Assembly: GCA_964487255.1 (NCBI GenBank)
Contig: CAZAQV010000003.1
Location: 124,001 to 188,000 of the forward strand
DNA from: CAZAQV01 sp964487255
GTDB lineage: Bacteria; Myxococcota_A; Polyangia; Polyangiales; CAZAQV01
Reading direction: 5' to 3'
Length of the DNA: 64,000 nt
In this document: piece by piece, positions 52,196 to 60,803 of the stretch
Position numbering within the stretch: the first letter of the stretch is position 1
Layout of the letters: each line of letters opens with the position of its first letter
Program-made: the position numbers and the translations under genes
The notes under the pieces: model-generated
The model's database searches: none
Seen by the model: the letters and a program-made list of their open reading frames with translations, nothing else
What the model was told of the DNA's origin: nothing

Positions 52196-53503
52196 CTAGC
52201 CGGCTTGCATCGAGGCAGCTTCTTTGAGCGCCTCCAAAGCCGTATTGATGTTCTGAAGACGCCCTGGGCGGCACTTGGAGCGGCTTCGGCCCTTCGTCTG
52301 CTTACAGGTCCGGGTGACATCCTGAATTTTTTCCTTGAATTCGCCCTTCCCGTTGGCACGGGACACGAACTGTCCGAAAAACTTCTTGGCCGTCTCAAGA
52401 TCCTGAATCGAGCCCGACATATAGTCGTGATACAGAACGCCCAGGTTGAAGTAGGCATCGGGACGGGCGCCGTCGAGCGAAATCGCTTTTTCGTACTCAG
52501 CCTTTGCTCCATTGGTGTCCTTGAGTCCACGAAGCGCGGCACCGAGTCCGATGTGCGCATCGTAGTCGTCTGGGTGAAGACCGACAGCTTTGCTGTACGC
52601 ATCCTTGGCATCCGCATAACCGCGGAACGAGTGCGTAATCGCACCGAAATTCATGTGAGCCTGAAAGAGTTTCGGGTCGAGTTGCCGCGCCTTTTCGAAG
52701 AAACGAAGGGCTTCGATGATGTTCTCCCGCTCCATCTTGATGAGCCCCCACGTGTTGTAGATAGGCGCGTAGTCCGCGTCGATGAGCTGCGCCTGACGGC
52801 ACTCCACCTCCGCGAGGTCGAGCTTCGGCTTCTTCCCCAACTTGGCCTGCTTTAAGTGCAGCAGAGCAAGCTGATTGTATGCAGCGAGGTCACTCGATTC
52901 GATCGCAAGTGCACGCTTCAAGTTGACTTCGGCCGCATCGAGTTCGTTGCCCGAGCCTGTCTTGCGCTGGATGGTGGCGAGGTTGATGTAACCGGCCGAA
53001 CATGCCAGGGGCTGGTCCTTGACCGCTTGGGAGAACTCCTGCTGGGCCTGAGAGACACGACCTTGCTCAAGATGGTCGAGCCCGATCGCTACGCGCGGAC
53101 CGCACAGCTTCGGGTTCTGAGACAGGGCTTCTCGGAACGCAGCAAGAGCCTCTTCCCCCTTGCCACAGCGCTCCGCGGTCACGCCCACCATGTACTTGGC
53201 CTCGGCAAACTTCCCGCCCTGCGCCTCGACTGCATCTTCGTAGTCGCCCATGACGTCGGAGCACGCCGCAGGGGTCCACCCTTCTGCCTCGTACTTGGTG
53301 AACTTCTTGTTCGCCTCTTTCCAATCTTCGTGAGCCTCCGCAGTGACGCCCGCACCGCTCGCGGTACGAATGACGTCGCCGGTCATCGTCTTGGCCTTGT
53401 CGGCGTCACTGCCGCCACCAGTGGTCGAGGCACCGCCGCAGCCAATGGCCAGAGCGAGGGCCGCAACAGTCGACCACGCTAATGAGTACTTGCAACAGGT
53501 CAT
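52196..53503 (-). CDS. gltE: TPR lipoprotein, GltE/AglT-like
   Basis: A 435-residue lipoprotein. The ATG at 53503 is preceded by AGGAG at 9 bases; the in-frame ATG at 53539 overlaps the upstream stop and is less likely. Leader ends in the lipobox LALAIGC. After an N-terminal segment with ERCGKGEEALAAFREALSQ, seven or more TPR units run to the end: ACSAGYINLATIQRKTG, AAEVNLKRALAIESSDLAAY, APIYNTWGLIKMERENIIEA, KLFQAHMNFGAITHSFRGYA, AHIGLGAALRGLKDTNGA. The tail has a Cys pair (RTCKQTKGRSRSKC). Size, lipobox, TPR content and place directly after the large TPR gene match the gliding lipoprotein GltE (AglT). Confidence 0.85.
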   Translation of the reverse strand: MTCCKYSLAWSTVAALALAIGCGGASTTGGGSDADKAKTMTGDVIRTASGAGVTAEAHEDWKEANKKFTKYEAEGWTPAACSDVMGDYEDAVEAQGGKFAEAKYMVGVTAERCGKGEEALAAFREALSQNPKLCGPRVAIGLDHLEQGRVSQAQQEFSQAVKDQPLACSAGYINLATIQRKTGSGNELDAAEVNLKRALAIESSDLAAYNQLALLHLKQAKLGKKPKLDLAEVECRQAQLIDADYAPIYNTWGLIKMERENIIEALRFFEKARQLDPKLFQAHMNFGAITHSFRGYADAKDAYSKAVGLHPDDYDAHIGLGAALRGLKDTNGAKAEYEKAISLDGARPDAYFNLGVLYHDYMSGSIQDLETAKKFFGQFVSRANGKGEFKEKIQDVTRTCKQTKGRSRSKCRPGRLQNINTALEALKEAASMQAG

Positions 53504-53538
53504 ACTTTCTCTCCTACGAGGGTTACTGAGCGCTTTCA

Positions 53539-56500
53539 TCAGAGACTCCCTTCCTGCGGTTCATCGCCCACTGTGAGCTCAACCGGTACGGGCCGGCCGT
53601 ATGTGTCGAGCACGTGCGTGGCTCCGTCCCGGATTTCGGCCGAGAGCGGATACTCGCGTGGGTCGAGGCGGTTGAGTTCTTCTTCGCATTGACGCGAGAA
53701 GTCACTAAACCAACGCACCTTGGTCGCTGTAATAAGGCAGAACTCGAACTTGTCCTTCGCCTCTACGACAAACGGTTTCGACGCGTCGTCGAGAGCACCA
53801 ACGTATATATCGAAAAGCTCTGGGTCCTTTTCGATCTCCTTTGGAATCGGTGCGTCGCGGAACTCGTCGACAAACGAACGCCACATTTCACCGATGCGCG
53901 CGGCCGCTGCGATCTCCCACGGTGGAATTTCAAGCTCCGCAATCTTCTCGTACGCTTTTTGTGCCGCTTTGACCGCCTTGAGCTTCTTTTCGATCCAGCC
54001 CTTGAACTCCTTCTTCGACCACTCGTTGACGCGCTTCATGCTCTTGCCCCCGCGATAAGCCGGGAACTTGATGGCCTTAAATGCGCGGTACTCGTCTTCA
54101 GCGAGATAGAAGAGCGCTTCGGACATAGCGTCCTTCGTTTGCGCTTCCCACTTCGCTTTCTCTTCGGGGCTACTCGCGGTGCCGCGCTTGCCCTTACCAG
54201 CGCGCAGCGCCGCCTTGAACTCCTTCTCGGCCTTGCTCTTTTCGTTGGCGTTCCAGCGAATCTTACCGATGATAACGTGCGCTTTGACGATCTGGTGTGC
54301 GAGGCCCTTGCGCTTGTAGGACTTGAGGTAGTCCTCGTAGTGGCGAATGATCGCTCGCTTGTCACCCGCACGCTCGTAGACGCTACCTAGGCCGTACTTC
54401 ACCTGAGACGCCTCTTGCGTGAACTTGCGTTTGAAGTTCTTCTCGTAAAGTTTGACGTCAGCCTCGGCCTCATTGGCCTGGTTGAGCGCCGAACGGAAGA
54501 AAATCGCGTCCTTGAGCGCCTCGTGCGCGATCGGACAAAGATTGTTCTTCTTCTCTTCTTTCGTGCAGTCCTTGCCCATCTCACCCGGGAACTTACGTGC
54601 AAACTGCTCGTAATAACTTGCCGCCTCTTCATAGGCCGCAATGGCGTGATAGTTGGCGCCGACAAGGTAGATAGCCTTCTTTGCCAGAGGGCTATCTGGG
54701 AGCTTGTCGATCAGGACTTTACGTCGCGAGATCGCCTTACCGAGGAGGTTCGCGGCTTCGTACTCCAGCGCTGCGTTCCAGAGGACCTCATCGATCTGGA
54801 CGAGCGGCTCGCCCGTCTCAGGATTCTCGACGTTGTGGCAGGTCCGATCATTGAGAATGCGGTCGTACTCACGGCCAGATTCCTTGAACTGCTTGTTCGC
54901 ATGATACGTCTCTGCCTTCTTACGGTAGACGTTACAACGAAGCGCATCGAGCACGCCGCATAGCTGCTCGTGCTCGTCTTTCTTCGCCTGAGGTTGACAG
55001 TATTTTGGACCGAGTTCCGCGGTCGCGCCTTCAAGTTCCTCAACGCATGCCACCTTGGGCTGCTCGATCATCGTTCCCATGACGTTGAGCGTGTCGAGGT
55101 AGAGGTTCGCCGCGTACTCAGCGAGCTCGTGATTGGGGTGCTTGAGTGCGATGTCACGGAAGAGAACGGCCGCTTCTTCGAAGTGATTGTTCTCGTAGTA
55201 GATGCGGCCGCGCCGATACTTGATTTGCACCAGCTCGTCCGCCTCTTTGACGACGCAAAGGTAACGCTGGAAGGCGTTCAGCATGCCTTGCTCGGTCTTT
55301 CCAAACTCCTTGCGCTTGAAGCGGTTCTCTTCTTCTTCTTTCTTTCCCTTTTTACCCTTCTTGCCGCCCTTGCGCTCTTCGTCGCGTCGGGTCATGCGCT
55401 CACGCGCTGCGTACTGCTCTTGGTAAAGGTTGTTATAACAAAGCACCGCGGCGTAGGCGGCGTCGTTGGTGTACTCGCCCCTAGGGTTGATTTCGACAAC
55501 ACGGTCAAACGCCGGACCACAGGTGGTCCATTGCTCCATCTTCCACAAAAGCTCCGCGTGGTAGTAGCTGACACGATACTGCGTGGGCCAGTCGTCCTTG
55601 TGGAACTGTGGGAACTCGATTTTGTCCATGTCTGGAAATTTTTCGAGTGCGAGCCGATAGAGTTCGGCCGAGTACTTCATGGTGTCGCGGTTGTTGGTAC
55701 CGGGTTGGTTATCGGTACCGATCGCTTCACGGTGCCAAGCGGTTGCGAGCTCAAGGGTCATGCCCGCAGCGGTTTGCTTACACTCCTTGAGTGCTGACTT
55801 CGAGGCGCCCTTCTTGTTCTTGAACTTCTCGAGCACGTCGACGAGGCGCTTGACCTCTCGAACGCGATCTTCCTTGTTCTTCTCGGAAACTGTCGCCAAC
55901 GCAATCTTGCCCTGCCAACTACAAACGCGATCGTCGTTCGGCTTCTCTGCGATCAGACGTTGAAAAACGGTGGTTGCGTTGCCCCACTGACCGGTGTCGA
56001 AGTAGAGTTCGCCGAGCGACTCGAAGGTGTCGATCGCGGACTCTTCCTTCTTCGAGTAGCGACGGAAGAAATCGAGCGCCTTGTTCGGTGTGCCGACCTG
56101 CGCGTACGGCATCACAAGCTCGCGACGCGACTGGCGCGCAAGGTTTTCTGCATCGTTGGCGTGCGGATTGCTCTCCGCAAACTCGATAACCTCAACGAAG
56201 GCCTGGAGCGAGTCCTTGAAGCGGTCGAGGTTGTAAGCTGCCCAAGCCGACTTGTACTTCGCGTAACCGTAGACTGGGTTTTTGGCCGGCGGAAACTCCA
56301 ACACCTTGTTATAGAACTTCATCGCCGCTGCCATGTTGGCCTCGACGCCGTTATCGGGGTCGCCCGCGAAGTACACCTCCGCGAACGAGAGGTAGGCGTG
56401 TGGAACAAACCGGCTTTGCGGGAATTTCTTGATCATCCGCTTGTAGACCTGACGAGCTCGGTCGTACTGACGAAGCTCTTCGAGTCCGAAAGCCAGCGAG

Positions 56501-57138
56501 AAGAGCACCTCATCCATACGGGCAAAGTCTTCGTGGTCCTTGACGATCGTCGCGTACGTACGGATCGCCTCTTCACGCTTTTGCTTGAGCGCCTGCTCGG
56601 CGCGAACCTGCGCAGCCCGTAGCTGCTTCAGCTTGCTCTTGTTGTTCGCCCGCCGCGCCTGAAACATCGGTTCGTCGTAGCTGCGCACCTTCTCGGTGAG
56701 GTGGACCTGCATCTCAAACTGCGTCTCAGCGAGACGGAGCAGGATCTTGGGACGTTGAGGGTCCGAAGTGCGGGTGCGATCCGCGAGCCGCTTGGCGATT
56801 TTCTCCTCTTTCTGAAGCAGCGCCCACGCCTTCTTTTGGATCTTCTCGCGGTTTCGGCGAGTCGCAGGGTCGAGCTCAAAGCCCGGTTTAGTCGGCCCCT
56901 GCCCTGCCCCAAGCTTCTTGCGCTTGGTCGCGGTGGCCAAGACTGACTTGGGTGCGGACGGTGAGCCGCCCTTCTTGAAAGCCCCAGCGAGCCCATCGCA
57001 CTTGTTGAGCTCCGCCTCGATCTTTGGGGCTACACACATATTCTCGGCGTGCGCGGGTGCGCTACCGAGCGTCATTGCCGCTCCAAAAAGCGCTCCCGTA
57101 AGAAGACGCTGCGTTGTTCGAGTGGTTTTCTTGTTCAT
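53539..57138 (-). CDS. gltD: Large periplasmic TPR protein, GltD/AgmU-like
   Basis: A 1199-residue secreted protein. Signal peptide MNKKTTRTTQRLLTGALFGA with cleavage near PAHAEN; an alternative ATG five codons upstream (57153) overlaps the preceding gene. Helical repeats fill the mature protein: PQRPKILLRLAETQFEMQVH, ARQVYKRMIKKFPQSRFVPH, EVLFSLAFGLEELRQYDRAR-type pairs, KALDFFRRYSKKEE, FEEAAVLFRDIALKHPNHEL, YEEAASYYEQFARKFPGEM. Around residue 600 there is a Lys/Glu low-complexity stretch (EERKGGKKGKKGKKEEEE). The length is close to that of Myxococcus AgmU/GltD as I remember it (about 1200). It starts 2 bases before the stop-side of the upstream TPR gene and ends 35 bases before the GltE-like gene. 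Confidence 0.84.
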   Translation of the reverse strand: MNKKTTRTTQRLLTGALFGAAMTLGSAPAHAENMCVAPKIEAELNKCDGLAGAFKKGGSPSAPKSVLATATKRKKLGAGQGPTKPGFELDPATRRNREKIQKKAWALLQKEEKIAKRLADRTRTSDPQRPKILLRLAETQFEMQVHLTEKVRSYDEPMFQARRANNKSKLKQLRAAQVRAEQALKQKREEAIRTYATIVKDHEDFARMDEVLFSLAFGLEELRQYDRARQVYKRMIKKFPQSRFVPHAYLSFAEVYFAGDPDNGVEANMAAAMKFYNKVLEFPPAKNPVYGYAKYKSAWAAYNLDRFKDSLQAFVEVIEFAESNPHANDAENLARQSRRELVMPYAQVGTPNKALDFFRRYSKKEESAIDTFESLGELYFDTGQWGNATTVFQRLIAEKPNDDRVCSWQGKIALATVSEKNKEDRVREVKRLVDVLEKFKNKKGASKSALKECKQTAAGMTLELATAWHREAIGTDNQPGTNNRDTMKYSAELYRLALEKFPDMDKIEFPQFHKDDWPTQYRVSYYHAELLWKMEQWTTCGPAFDRVVEINPRGEYTNDAAYAAVLCYNNLYQEQYAARERMTRRDEERKGGKKGKKGKKEEEENRFKRKEFGKTEQGMLNAFQRYLCVVKEADELVQIKYRRGRIYYENNHFEEAAVLFRDIALKHPNHELAEYAANLYLDTLNVMGTMIEQPKVACVEELEGATAELGPKYCQPQAKKDEHEQLCGVLDALRCNVYRKKAETYHANKQFKESGREYDRILNDRTCHNVENPETGEPLVQIDEVLWNAALEYEAANLLGKAISRRKVLIDKLPDSPLAKKAIYLVGANYHAIAAYEEAASYYEQFARKFPGEMGKDCTKEEKKNNLCPIAHEALKDAIFFRSALNQANEAEADVKLYEKNFKRKFTQEASQVKYGLGSVYERAGDKRAIIRHYEDYLKSYKRKGLAHQIVKAHVIIGKIRWNANEKSKAEKEFKAALRAGKGKRGTASSPEEKAKWEAQTKDAMSEALFYLAEDEYRAFKAIKFPAYRGGKSMKRVNEWSKKEFKGWIEKKLKAVKAAQKAYEKIAELEIPPWEIAAAARIGEMWRSFVDEFRDAPIPKEIEKDPELFDIYVGALDDASKPFVVEAKDKFEFCLITATKVRWFSDFSRQCEEELNRLDPREYPLSAEIRDGATHVLDTYGRPVPVELTVGDEPQEGSL

Positions 57139-57140
57139 GG

Positions 57141-58889
57141 TTATCGTCCGCATTGATTGGTTACCTGTTGTCGATAGAAGCCCAGCTCATCACGCCAGTA
57201 CTCACCGTCGAATGGCCAAATCTGATGTTCTTCGTCCACTTCCACGTTGCCGCCACCTGAACGCTGCGCTGCGCGCATCTGCTCTTGAGCCTGCGCCGTA
57301 AGTTCGTCACGTTGGGCAGACGCGATTTCGAGTTCGACTTTATCGATCTGATTGAAGTGCTCGTTGAGTTCGTCGAGCAGCCGGATGTAGCGAGCTCGCG
57401 CCAAGTCGCCAGTGCTGTCGACTGCGAAGCTTTGTGCAACCGCGATGTCCTGAAGGATGCGCGCACCGAGCGAAGAATTCTTAAACGGAGGCGGCGCTTG
57501 CTCAAGCCGCTTCTGTTCTGCGTCGAGAAGTGCGACGTACTCCAGGTTACGGAGAAGCGTGCGGTCCGACAGTGCCGTGACCACGATGCCACGCAGGCGC
57601 GGTGAAAGACCCGCATCTTTCCCTGCACGAATGTCTTTGAGGAACTGGAAGAACTTCGTGTTGTCGTCCTCGAAGGACTTAAGCACAGCGTTCAGCTCTT
57701 TGCCGATCGGGTCGTAGCGTTCATGAAACTTCACAACGGTCGCGGCGGCGTTGGCGAGCTGACAGTTCACGAAGAACGTGGTCGCCTTGAGCACGAGTGC
57801 TTCGGGATAGTACGCGTCGTTGAAGTACGGGGAGAACAGCGAGTGGATGTTGCCAAGCGACCGCGAGTACTTGTCGGCAAGGAAGTAGGCCCAGCTCTCT
57901 TCGAAAAGCGCATCGAGCCAGTACTCGCTCGCTTGATCGACGGCTTGCCACATGAGCGCCGCGTTGCCGAGCAGGTTCGAGTCGACGCTGAGTTGCCCCG
58001 TCGCAGGGTCTTCGTTGACCGCCGCGGTATAGTAAACGCGGGCGAGTGAGATGCGCGCAAGGTTGAGCATACGCTCCTCGTCGCTAACGCCCTGGGCATC
58101 GCCCTCGTCGATCGCGTCAATGATAGCGCGAAAGGCATTTACCGCGGGCTGCGAACGACGCATCCGTACATGCGTGATGCCCTCGAAGAACTTCGCCTGA
58201 ACGAGATGCTCAGAGTCAGGCTGGACTTTGCCAAGCAGCGTGATGGCATCGGCAAACTCACCCTGTGAGTACTTGAAGCGCCCCATCAAAAGAAGCAGGT
58301 GGTTGTAGAGATCGTTGGTCTCGGCGTTGTTGAACTGCTCGAGTTCCTCAACACCAAAACGGCCGACCTTTTCGACGATGCCTGCAGGCTCGGGAAGCTG
58401 GGATGCGAGCTGTGCGAGCCATTGCAGCGTCTGACCAAAAAACAAGTGCGACTGTCCGGCTTGTCCGATCTCATCAAACACGGCGAGTGCAGATTGGTAG
58501 TACCGTAGGTGATACAAACACTTGCCGAGGAAGAACTGGGCCTTCTGCACATTGCCTGGGGCATCTTGTGTCTCGCCTTCGACCACGCGCTGAAACTGCA
58601 CCGCTGCTTCGCGGTACCGTTCTTGTTGGTAAAGCCGCAACGCGTTTGCAAGCGCCTCGGATGGAGGACCTTCCGCTGGTGGAGGTGCAGCTTGACCGGT
58701 TTCTCCAACCTCGAATGTCATGTCCTGAGCTTGCGCAGTAGGGAATGAGAGCGAACTGGCTGCGACCAAGGCGGCAGCGTAGAGTCGCCACGATGAACGC
58801 GCGAAGCCCAAGAAATCCGATGCGCTATTTGCGCATCGCTGGTTTCGACGCGAAGCCGTGAAGAGTCTCAAACGGGGCCAGAATTTCAT
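57141..58889 (-). CDS. Secreted TPR protein heading the Glt-like cluster
   Basis: A 582-residue protein. I start at the ATG at 58889, preceded by GAGGAG at 7 bases; the longer open frame upstream runs through the promoter region. The N-terminal leader is unusually long (about 52 residues, with a basic stretch FTASRRNQRC before the hydrophobic LYAAALVAASSLSF and cleavage near AQAQD). The mature part has helical repeats: ALRLYQQERYREAAVQFQRV, AQFFLGKCLYHLRYYQSALA, FKYSQGEFADAITLLGKVQP, FEGITHVRMRRSQPAVNAF, ALFEESWAYFLADKYSRSLG. A C-terminal coiled coil follows (EIASAQRDELTAQAQEQMRA) and the end is rich in aromatic residues (IWPFDGEYWRDELGFYRQQV). It probably is a periplasmic scaffold that pairs with the GltD-like protein. 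Confidence 0.84.
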   Translation of the reverse strand: MKFWPRLRLFTASRRNQRCANSASDFLGFARSSWRLYAAALVAASSLSFPTAQAQDMTFEVGETGQAAPPPAEGPPSEALANALRLYQQERYREAAVQFQRVVEGETQDAPGNVQKAQFFLGKCLYHLRYYQSALAVFDEIGQAGQSHLFFGQTLQWLAQLASQLPEPAGIVEKVGRFGVEELEQFNNAETNDLYNHLLLLMGRFKYSQGEFADAITLLGKVQPDSEHLVQAKFFEGITHVRMRRSQPAVNAFRAIIDAIDEGDAQGVSDEERMLNLARISLARVYYTAAVNEDPATGQLSVDSNLLGNAALMWQAVDQASEYWLDALFEESWAYFLADKYSRSLGNIHSLFSPYFNDAYYPEALVLKATTFFVNCQLANAAATVVKFHERYDPIGKELNAVLKSFEDDNTKFFQFLKDIRAGKDAGLSPRLRGIVVTALSDRTLLRNLEYVALLDAEQKRLEQAPPPFKNSSLGARILQDIAVAQSFAVDSTGDLARARYIRLLDELNEHFNQIDKVELEIASAQRDELTAQAQEQMRAAQRSGGGNVEVDEEHQIWPFDGEYWRDELGFYRQQVTNQCGR

Positions 58890-58934
58890 AGGTGTCTCCT
58901 CAAGCGACGCACCTCGAAGAATGCGATCGAAAAA

Positions 58935-58948
58935 CGGAAATGTTTCCG
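58935..58948. promoter_or_regulatory. Palindrome CGGAAA-TG-TTTCCG in the cluster leader
   Basis: A perfect 6+6 inverted repeat with 2 central bases, about 10-20 bases after the predicted transcription start of the TPR cluster. On the minus strand it is followed by TTTTT. It could be a repressor operator or a short attenuator hairpin; the stem is short for the latter. Confidence 0.35.
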
Positions 58949-58963
58949 CAGGTTTTGGCATGC

Positions 58964-58993
58964 ATCGTAGTAATGGGCTCGCGTGAGTGTCAA
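58964..58993 (-). promoter_or_regulatory. Sigma-70-like promoter of the Glt-like cluster
   Basis: On the minus strand: TTGACA (58993-58988, perfect -35), 18-bp spacer, TACGAT (58969-58964, 4 of 6 for -10). Predicted start near 58957, leader about 68 bases to the ATG at 58889. Confidence 0.5.
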
Positions 58994-59213
58994 GACGTTT
59001 GAACGATGGCGTCTCGGACCGGGCGAGGCAAAGACAGGCTGAGGTTCGTTTTAGCCAAGTGAGGAATAAGACGAATGCTTGACAGCGTGAGGAACGGACC
59101 CGTAGCGTGCCCACAACCTTGGGTATTTTTTCTCTGGTGCTTAAGGTCCGAATCGAGCTACTGTGCCAGCCGCACCGCAACAAAGGCCTGTACTCAAGCC
59201 AAGAGAGCGATTT

Positions 59214-59684
59214 ATGCGTTTGATTCCAACAAGTTTCTCGACTCGCGCGCGCCAAGCGCTTCCCTTCACTCTGCTCGTTGCCGGCCTCGCGTTCGGTTGT
59301 GAGGCCCCTGGCGTCGGCGATCCCTGCGATCCCGAGAACGTCCCAGAGGGCGGTTTTCAGAGTTCGGAAGCCTACTTGGAGACAAGTTCCGTACAATGTC
59401 GCACACGCGTTTGCATGGTGTACGAGCTGCAAGGCGATACGCGCTGCTCGCTGGGTGATCCATCTGGTGAAAACTGCGTGAACCAAGACCCGAACTGCGC
59501 GCCCGACGACGACAACTGCATGGCGCAACGCGTCTACTGCACCTGCCGCTGCAAGGCACCCGCAGGTTCGTCCACCTCAACGTGCGAATGTCCAGACGGC
59601 TACACCTGTCAGGAGATCCTCGAGCTCGGTGGTGACGGTATCCGCGGCAGCTATTGCGTCAAAGCTGATACCATCAGCGGCTAG
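59214..59684 (+). CDS. Cys-rich lipoprotein
   Basis: A 156-residue predicted lipoprotein. The ATG at 59214 starts a leader with basic n-region (FSTRARQ), hydrophobic core (LPFTLLVAGLAF) and lipobox FGC. The mature part has many paired Cys: GVGDPCDPENVP, SVQCRTRVCMVYE, GENCVNQDPNCAPDDDNCMA, YCTCRCKAPAG and CECPDGYTCQEILELGG. The middle resembles small disulfide-knotted domains seen in other lipoproteins of this window. It is probably exposed in the periplasm or at the surface; no family or function is recognised. It is divergent from the Glt-like cluster. Confidence 0.8.
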   Translation: MRLIPTSFSTRARQALPFTLLVAGLAFGCEAPGVGDPCDPENVPEGGFQSSEAYLETSSVQCRTRVCMVYELQGDTRCSLGDPSGENCVNQDPNCAPDDDNCMAQRVYCTCRCKAPAGSSTSTCECPDGYTCQEILELGGDGIRGSYCVKADTISG

Positions 59685-59725
59685 CGGCTTTCACACAACA
59701 TCGCCCGCGCCCGTCCGAGAAGCGG

Positions 59726-60118
59726 ATGGTGCCTTCGATCCCTCTGACGCGAGTGGTTCCCAAACCCAGCGAGCGTGTCCACTTTGGGCGTGGGGCCGAA
59801 CAGCTCGTGGCCGATTTCATGGCTGATCAAGGGTTAATCATCTTGGCCCGCAACCAACGCGTGGGACCGGACGAACTCGATATCGTCGCAAGAGATGGTT
59901 TGACACTGGTCGTATGCGAAGTGCGTTCCTCGAGCAACGACAGGTTCTACGACCCGATCGAAACGATCGGGCCAAAGAAGATCGCCTGCATACGACGCGG
60001 AACAGCGCGTTGGCTCGCGGTTCACCGGCCGCACACACGAGGCCTTCGCTTCGACGCTGCCTCGGTCGTGTTCGGTGCTGATTCAACGCGGATCACCTAC
60101 TACGAAGAAGCGTTTTGA
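59726..60118 (+). CDS. YraN/UPF0102-family nuclease-fold protein
   Basis: A 130-residue protein with the fold core of the PD-(D/E)xK superfamily. Family pattern: VHFGRGAEQLVADFMADQGL, IILARNQRVGPDELDIVARD, then LVVCEVRSSSNDRFYDPIE and KIACIRRGTARWL. The usual catalytic Glu-Val-Lys is Glu-Val-Arg here, seen by eye. The biochemical role of YraN proteins is unclear; they are widespread and often lie near DNA or envelope genes. It is convergent with the HAMP-domain gene, 3 bases away. Confidence 0.86.
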   Translation: MVPSIPLTRVVPKPSERVHFGRGAEQLVADFMADQGLIILARNQRVGPDELDIVARDGLTLVVCEVRSSSNDRFYDPIETIGPKKIACIRRGTARWLAVHRPHTRGLRFDAASVVFGADSTRITYYEEAF

Positions 60119-60121
60119 GAA

Positions 60122-60748
60122 CTACTTGAGCCGGGCCTTCATGCGATCGCGAAGCGCAACGAGTCGTTCTAGGCCGGCGCCAGACAGTCCGGCATTGCGT
60201 GACGCCTCAATCGCACCGTCGAGCTCTTCGATTTCCTCTGCTTGCTGTTCACGCAACGAGAGCACCATCTGCGAGAACACTTCCGAAAGGTCCTGAAACT
60301 CGTCCCCCTTACGTAGTCCAGGTTTGATCGACAGATCACCCTCCGCCACTTCCGTAATGAGGCGCTTCATCTTGTAGATAGGGCCAGCCATTCGATGTGT
60401 GATCACGATTCCCGTAAGCCCCAGCAACACCATCATCACCCCGATGCCACCAAGAATGCTCAGCGCCACCTTTCGGTCTTCTGCCGCCGCCATGTTCTCG
60501 AAGTACTTGGCGTCTTCTTCGGCAAGCGAGGGGTTATTCATGGCCATCGACATGGTGAGCTGCTCCGTCTGCGCGGCGCTGTAGTCGTACGCGAAGTAAC
60601 CGAGGACGCCCGAAGTGAGCGCGGTCACCGCAACCACCGCGAAGGTGTACTTGAGCTGAAAACGCGGACTGAGCAGAAAGTTTCGAAGCTTTCGCCGCGG
60701 CGGTGGACCGGTCATGGCCGTCGTATTGCTAAGGGCACTTTCGCTCAT
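60122..60748 (-). CDS. HAMP-domain membrane protein without an output domain
   Basis: A 208-residue inner-membrane protein with a very strong ribosome site (GGAGGA). Two transmembrane helices, near 31-53 (YTFAVVAVTALTSGVLGYFA) and 95-118 (LSILGGIGVMMVLLGLTGIV), flank a short periplasmic loop of about 40 residues. A HAMP domain follows (about 118-172; HRMAGPIYKMKRLITEVAEG, GDEFQDLSEVFSQM). Then only a coiled coil remains (SLREQQAEEIEELDGAIEAS). Chemoreceptors and kinases continue after HAMP; this one stops. It may relay a signal to a separate partner. Confidence 0.86.
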   Translation of the reverse strand: MSESALSNTTAMTGPPPRRKLRNFLLSPRFQLKYTFAVVAVTALTSGVLGYFAYDYSAAQTEQLTMSMAMNNPSLAEEDAKYFENMAAAEDRKVALSILGGIGVMMVLLGLTGIVITHRMAGPIYKMKRLITEVAEGDLSIKPGLRKGDEFQDLSEVFSQMVLSLREQQAEEIEELDGAIEASRNAGLSGAGLERLVALRDRMKARLK

Positions 60749-60803
60749 TGCTCCTCCAAGGCTCGCTCGATCCTAACAAACGCTTGCCGATTGCTCCAAG
60801 ATC

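Larger units (their letters stand above)
58890..59213. other. 324-base divergent intergenic region
   Basis: The only gap above 300 bases. It separates the minus-strand TPR cluster from a plus-strand lipoprotein gene. It holds a sigma-70-like promoter for the cluster (58964-58993), a palindrome in the expected leader (58935-58948), and for the other strand a TTGACA at 59079-59084 with a poor -10 (TAGCGT, 18-bp spacer). No open reading frame with coding character or structured RNA was recognised. Confidence 0.6.

Noticed and set aside
58890..59528. Upstream extension of the first TPR gene of the cluster
   Set aside because: It would run through the promoter region and the divergent Cys-rich lipoprotein gene; the ATG at 58889 has a strong ribosome site.
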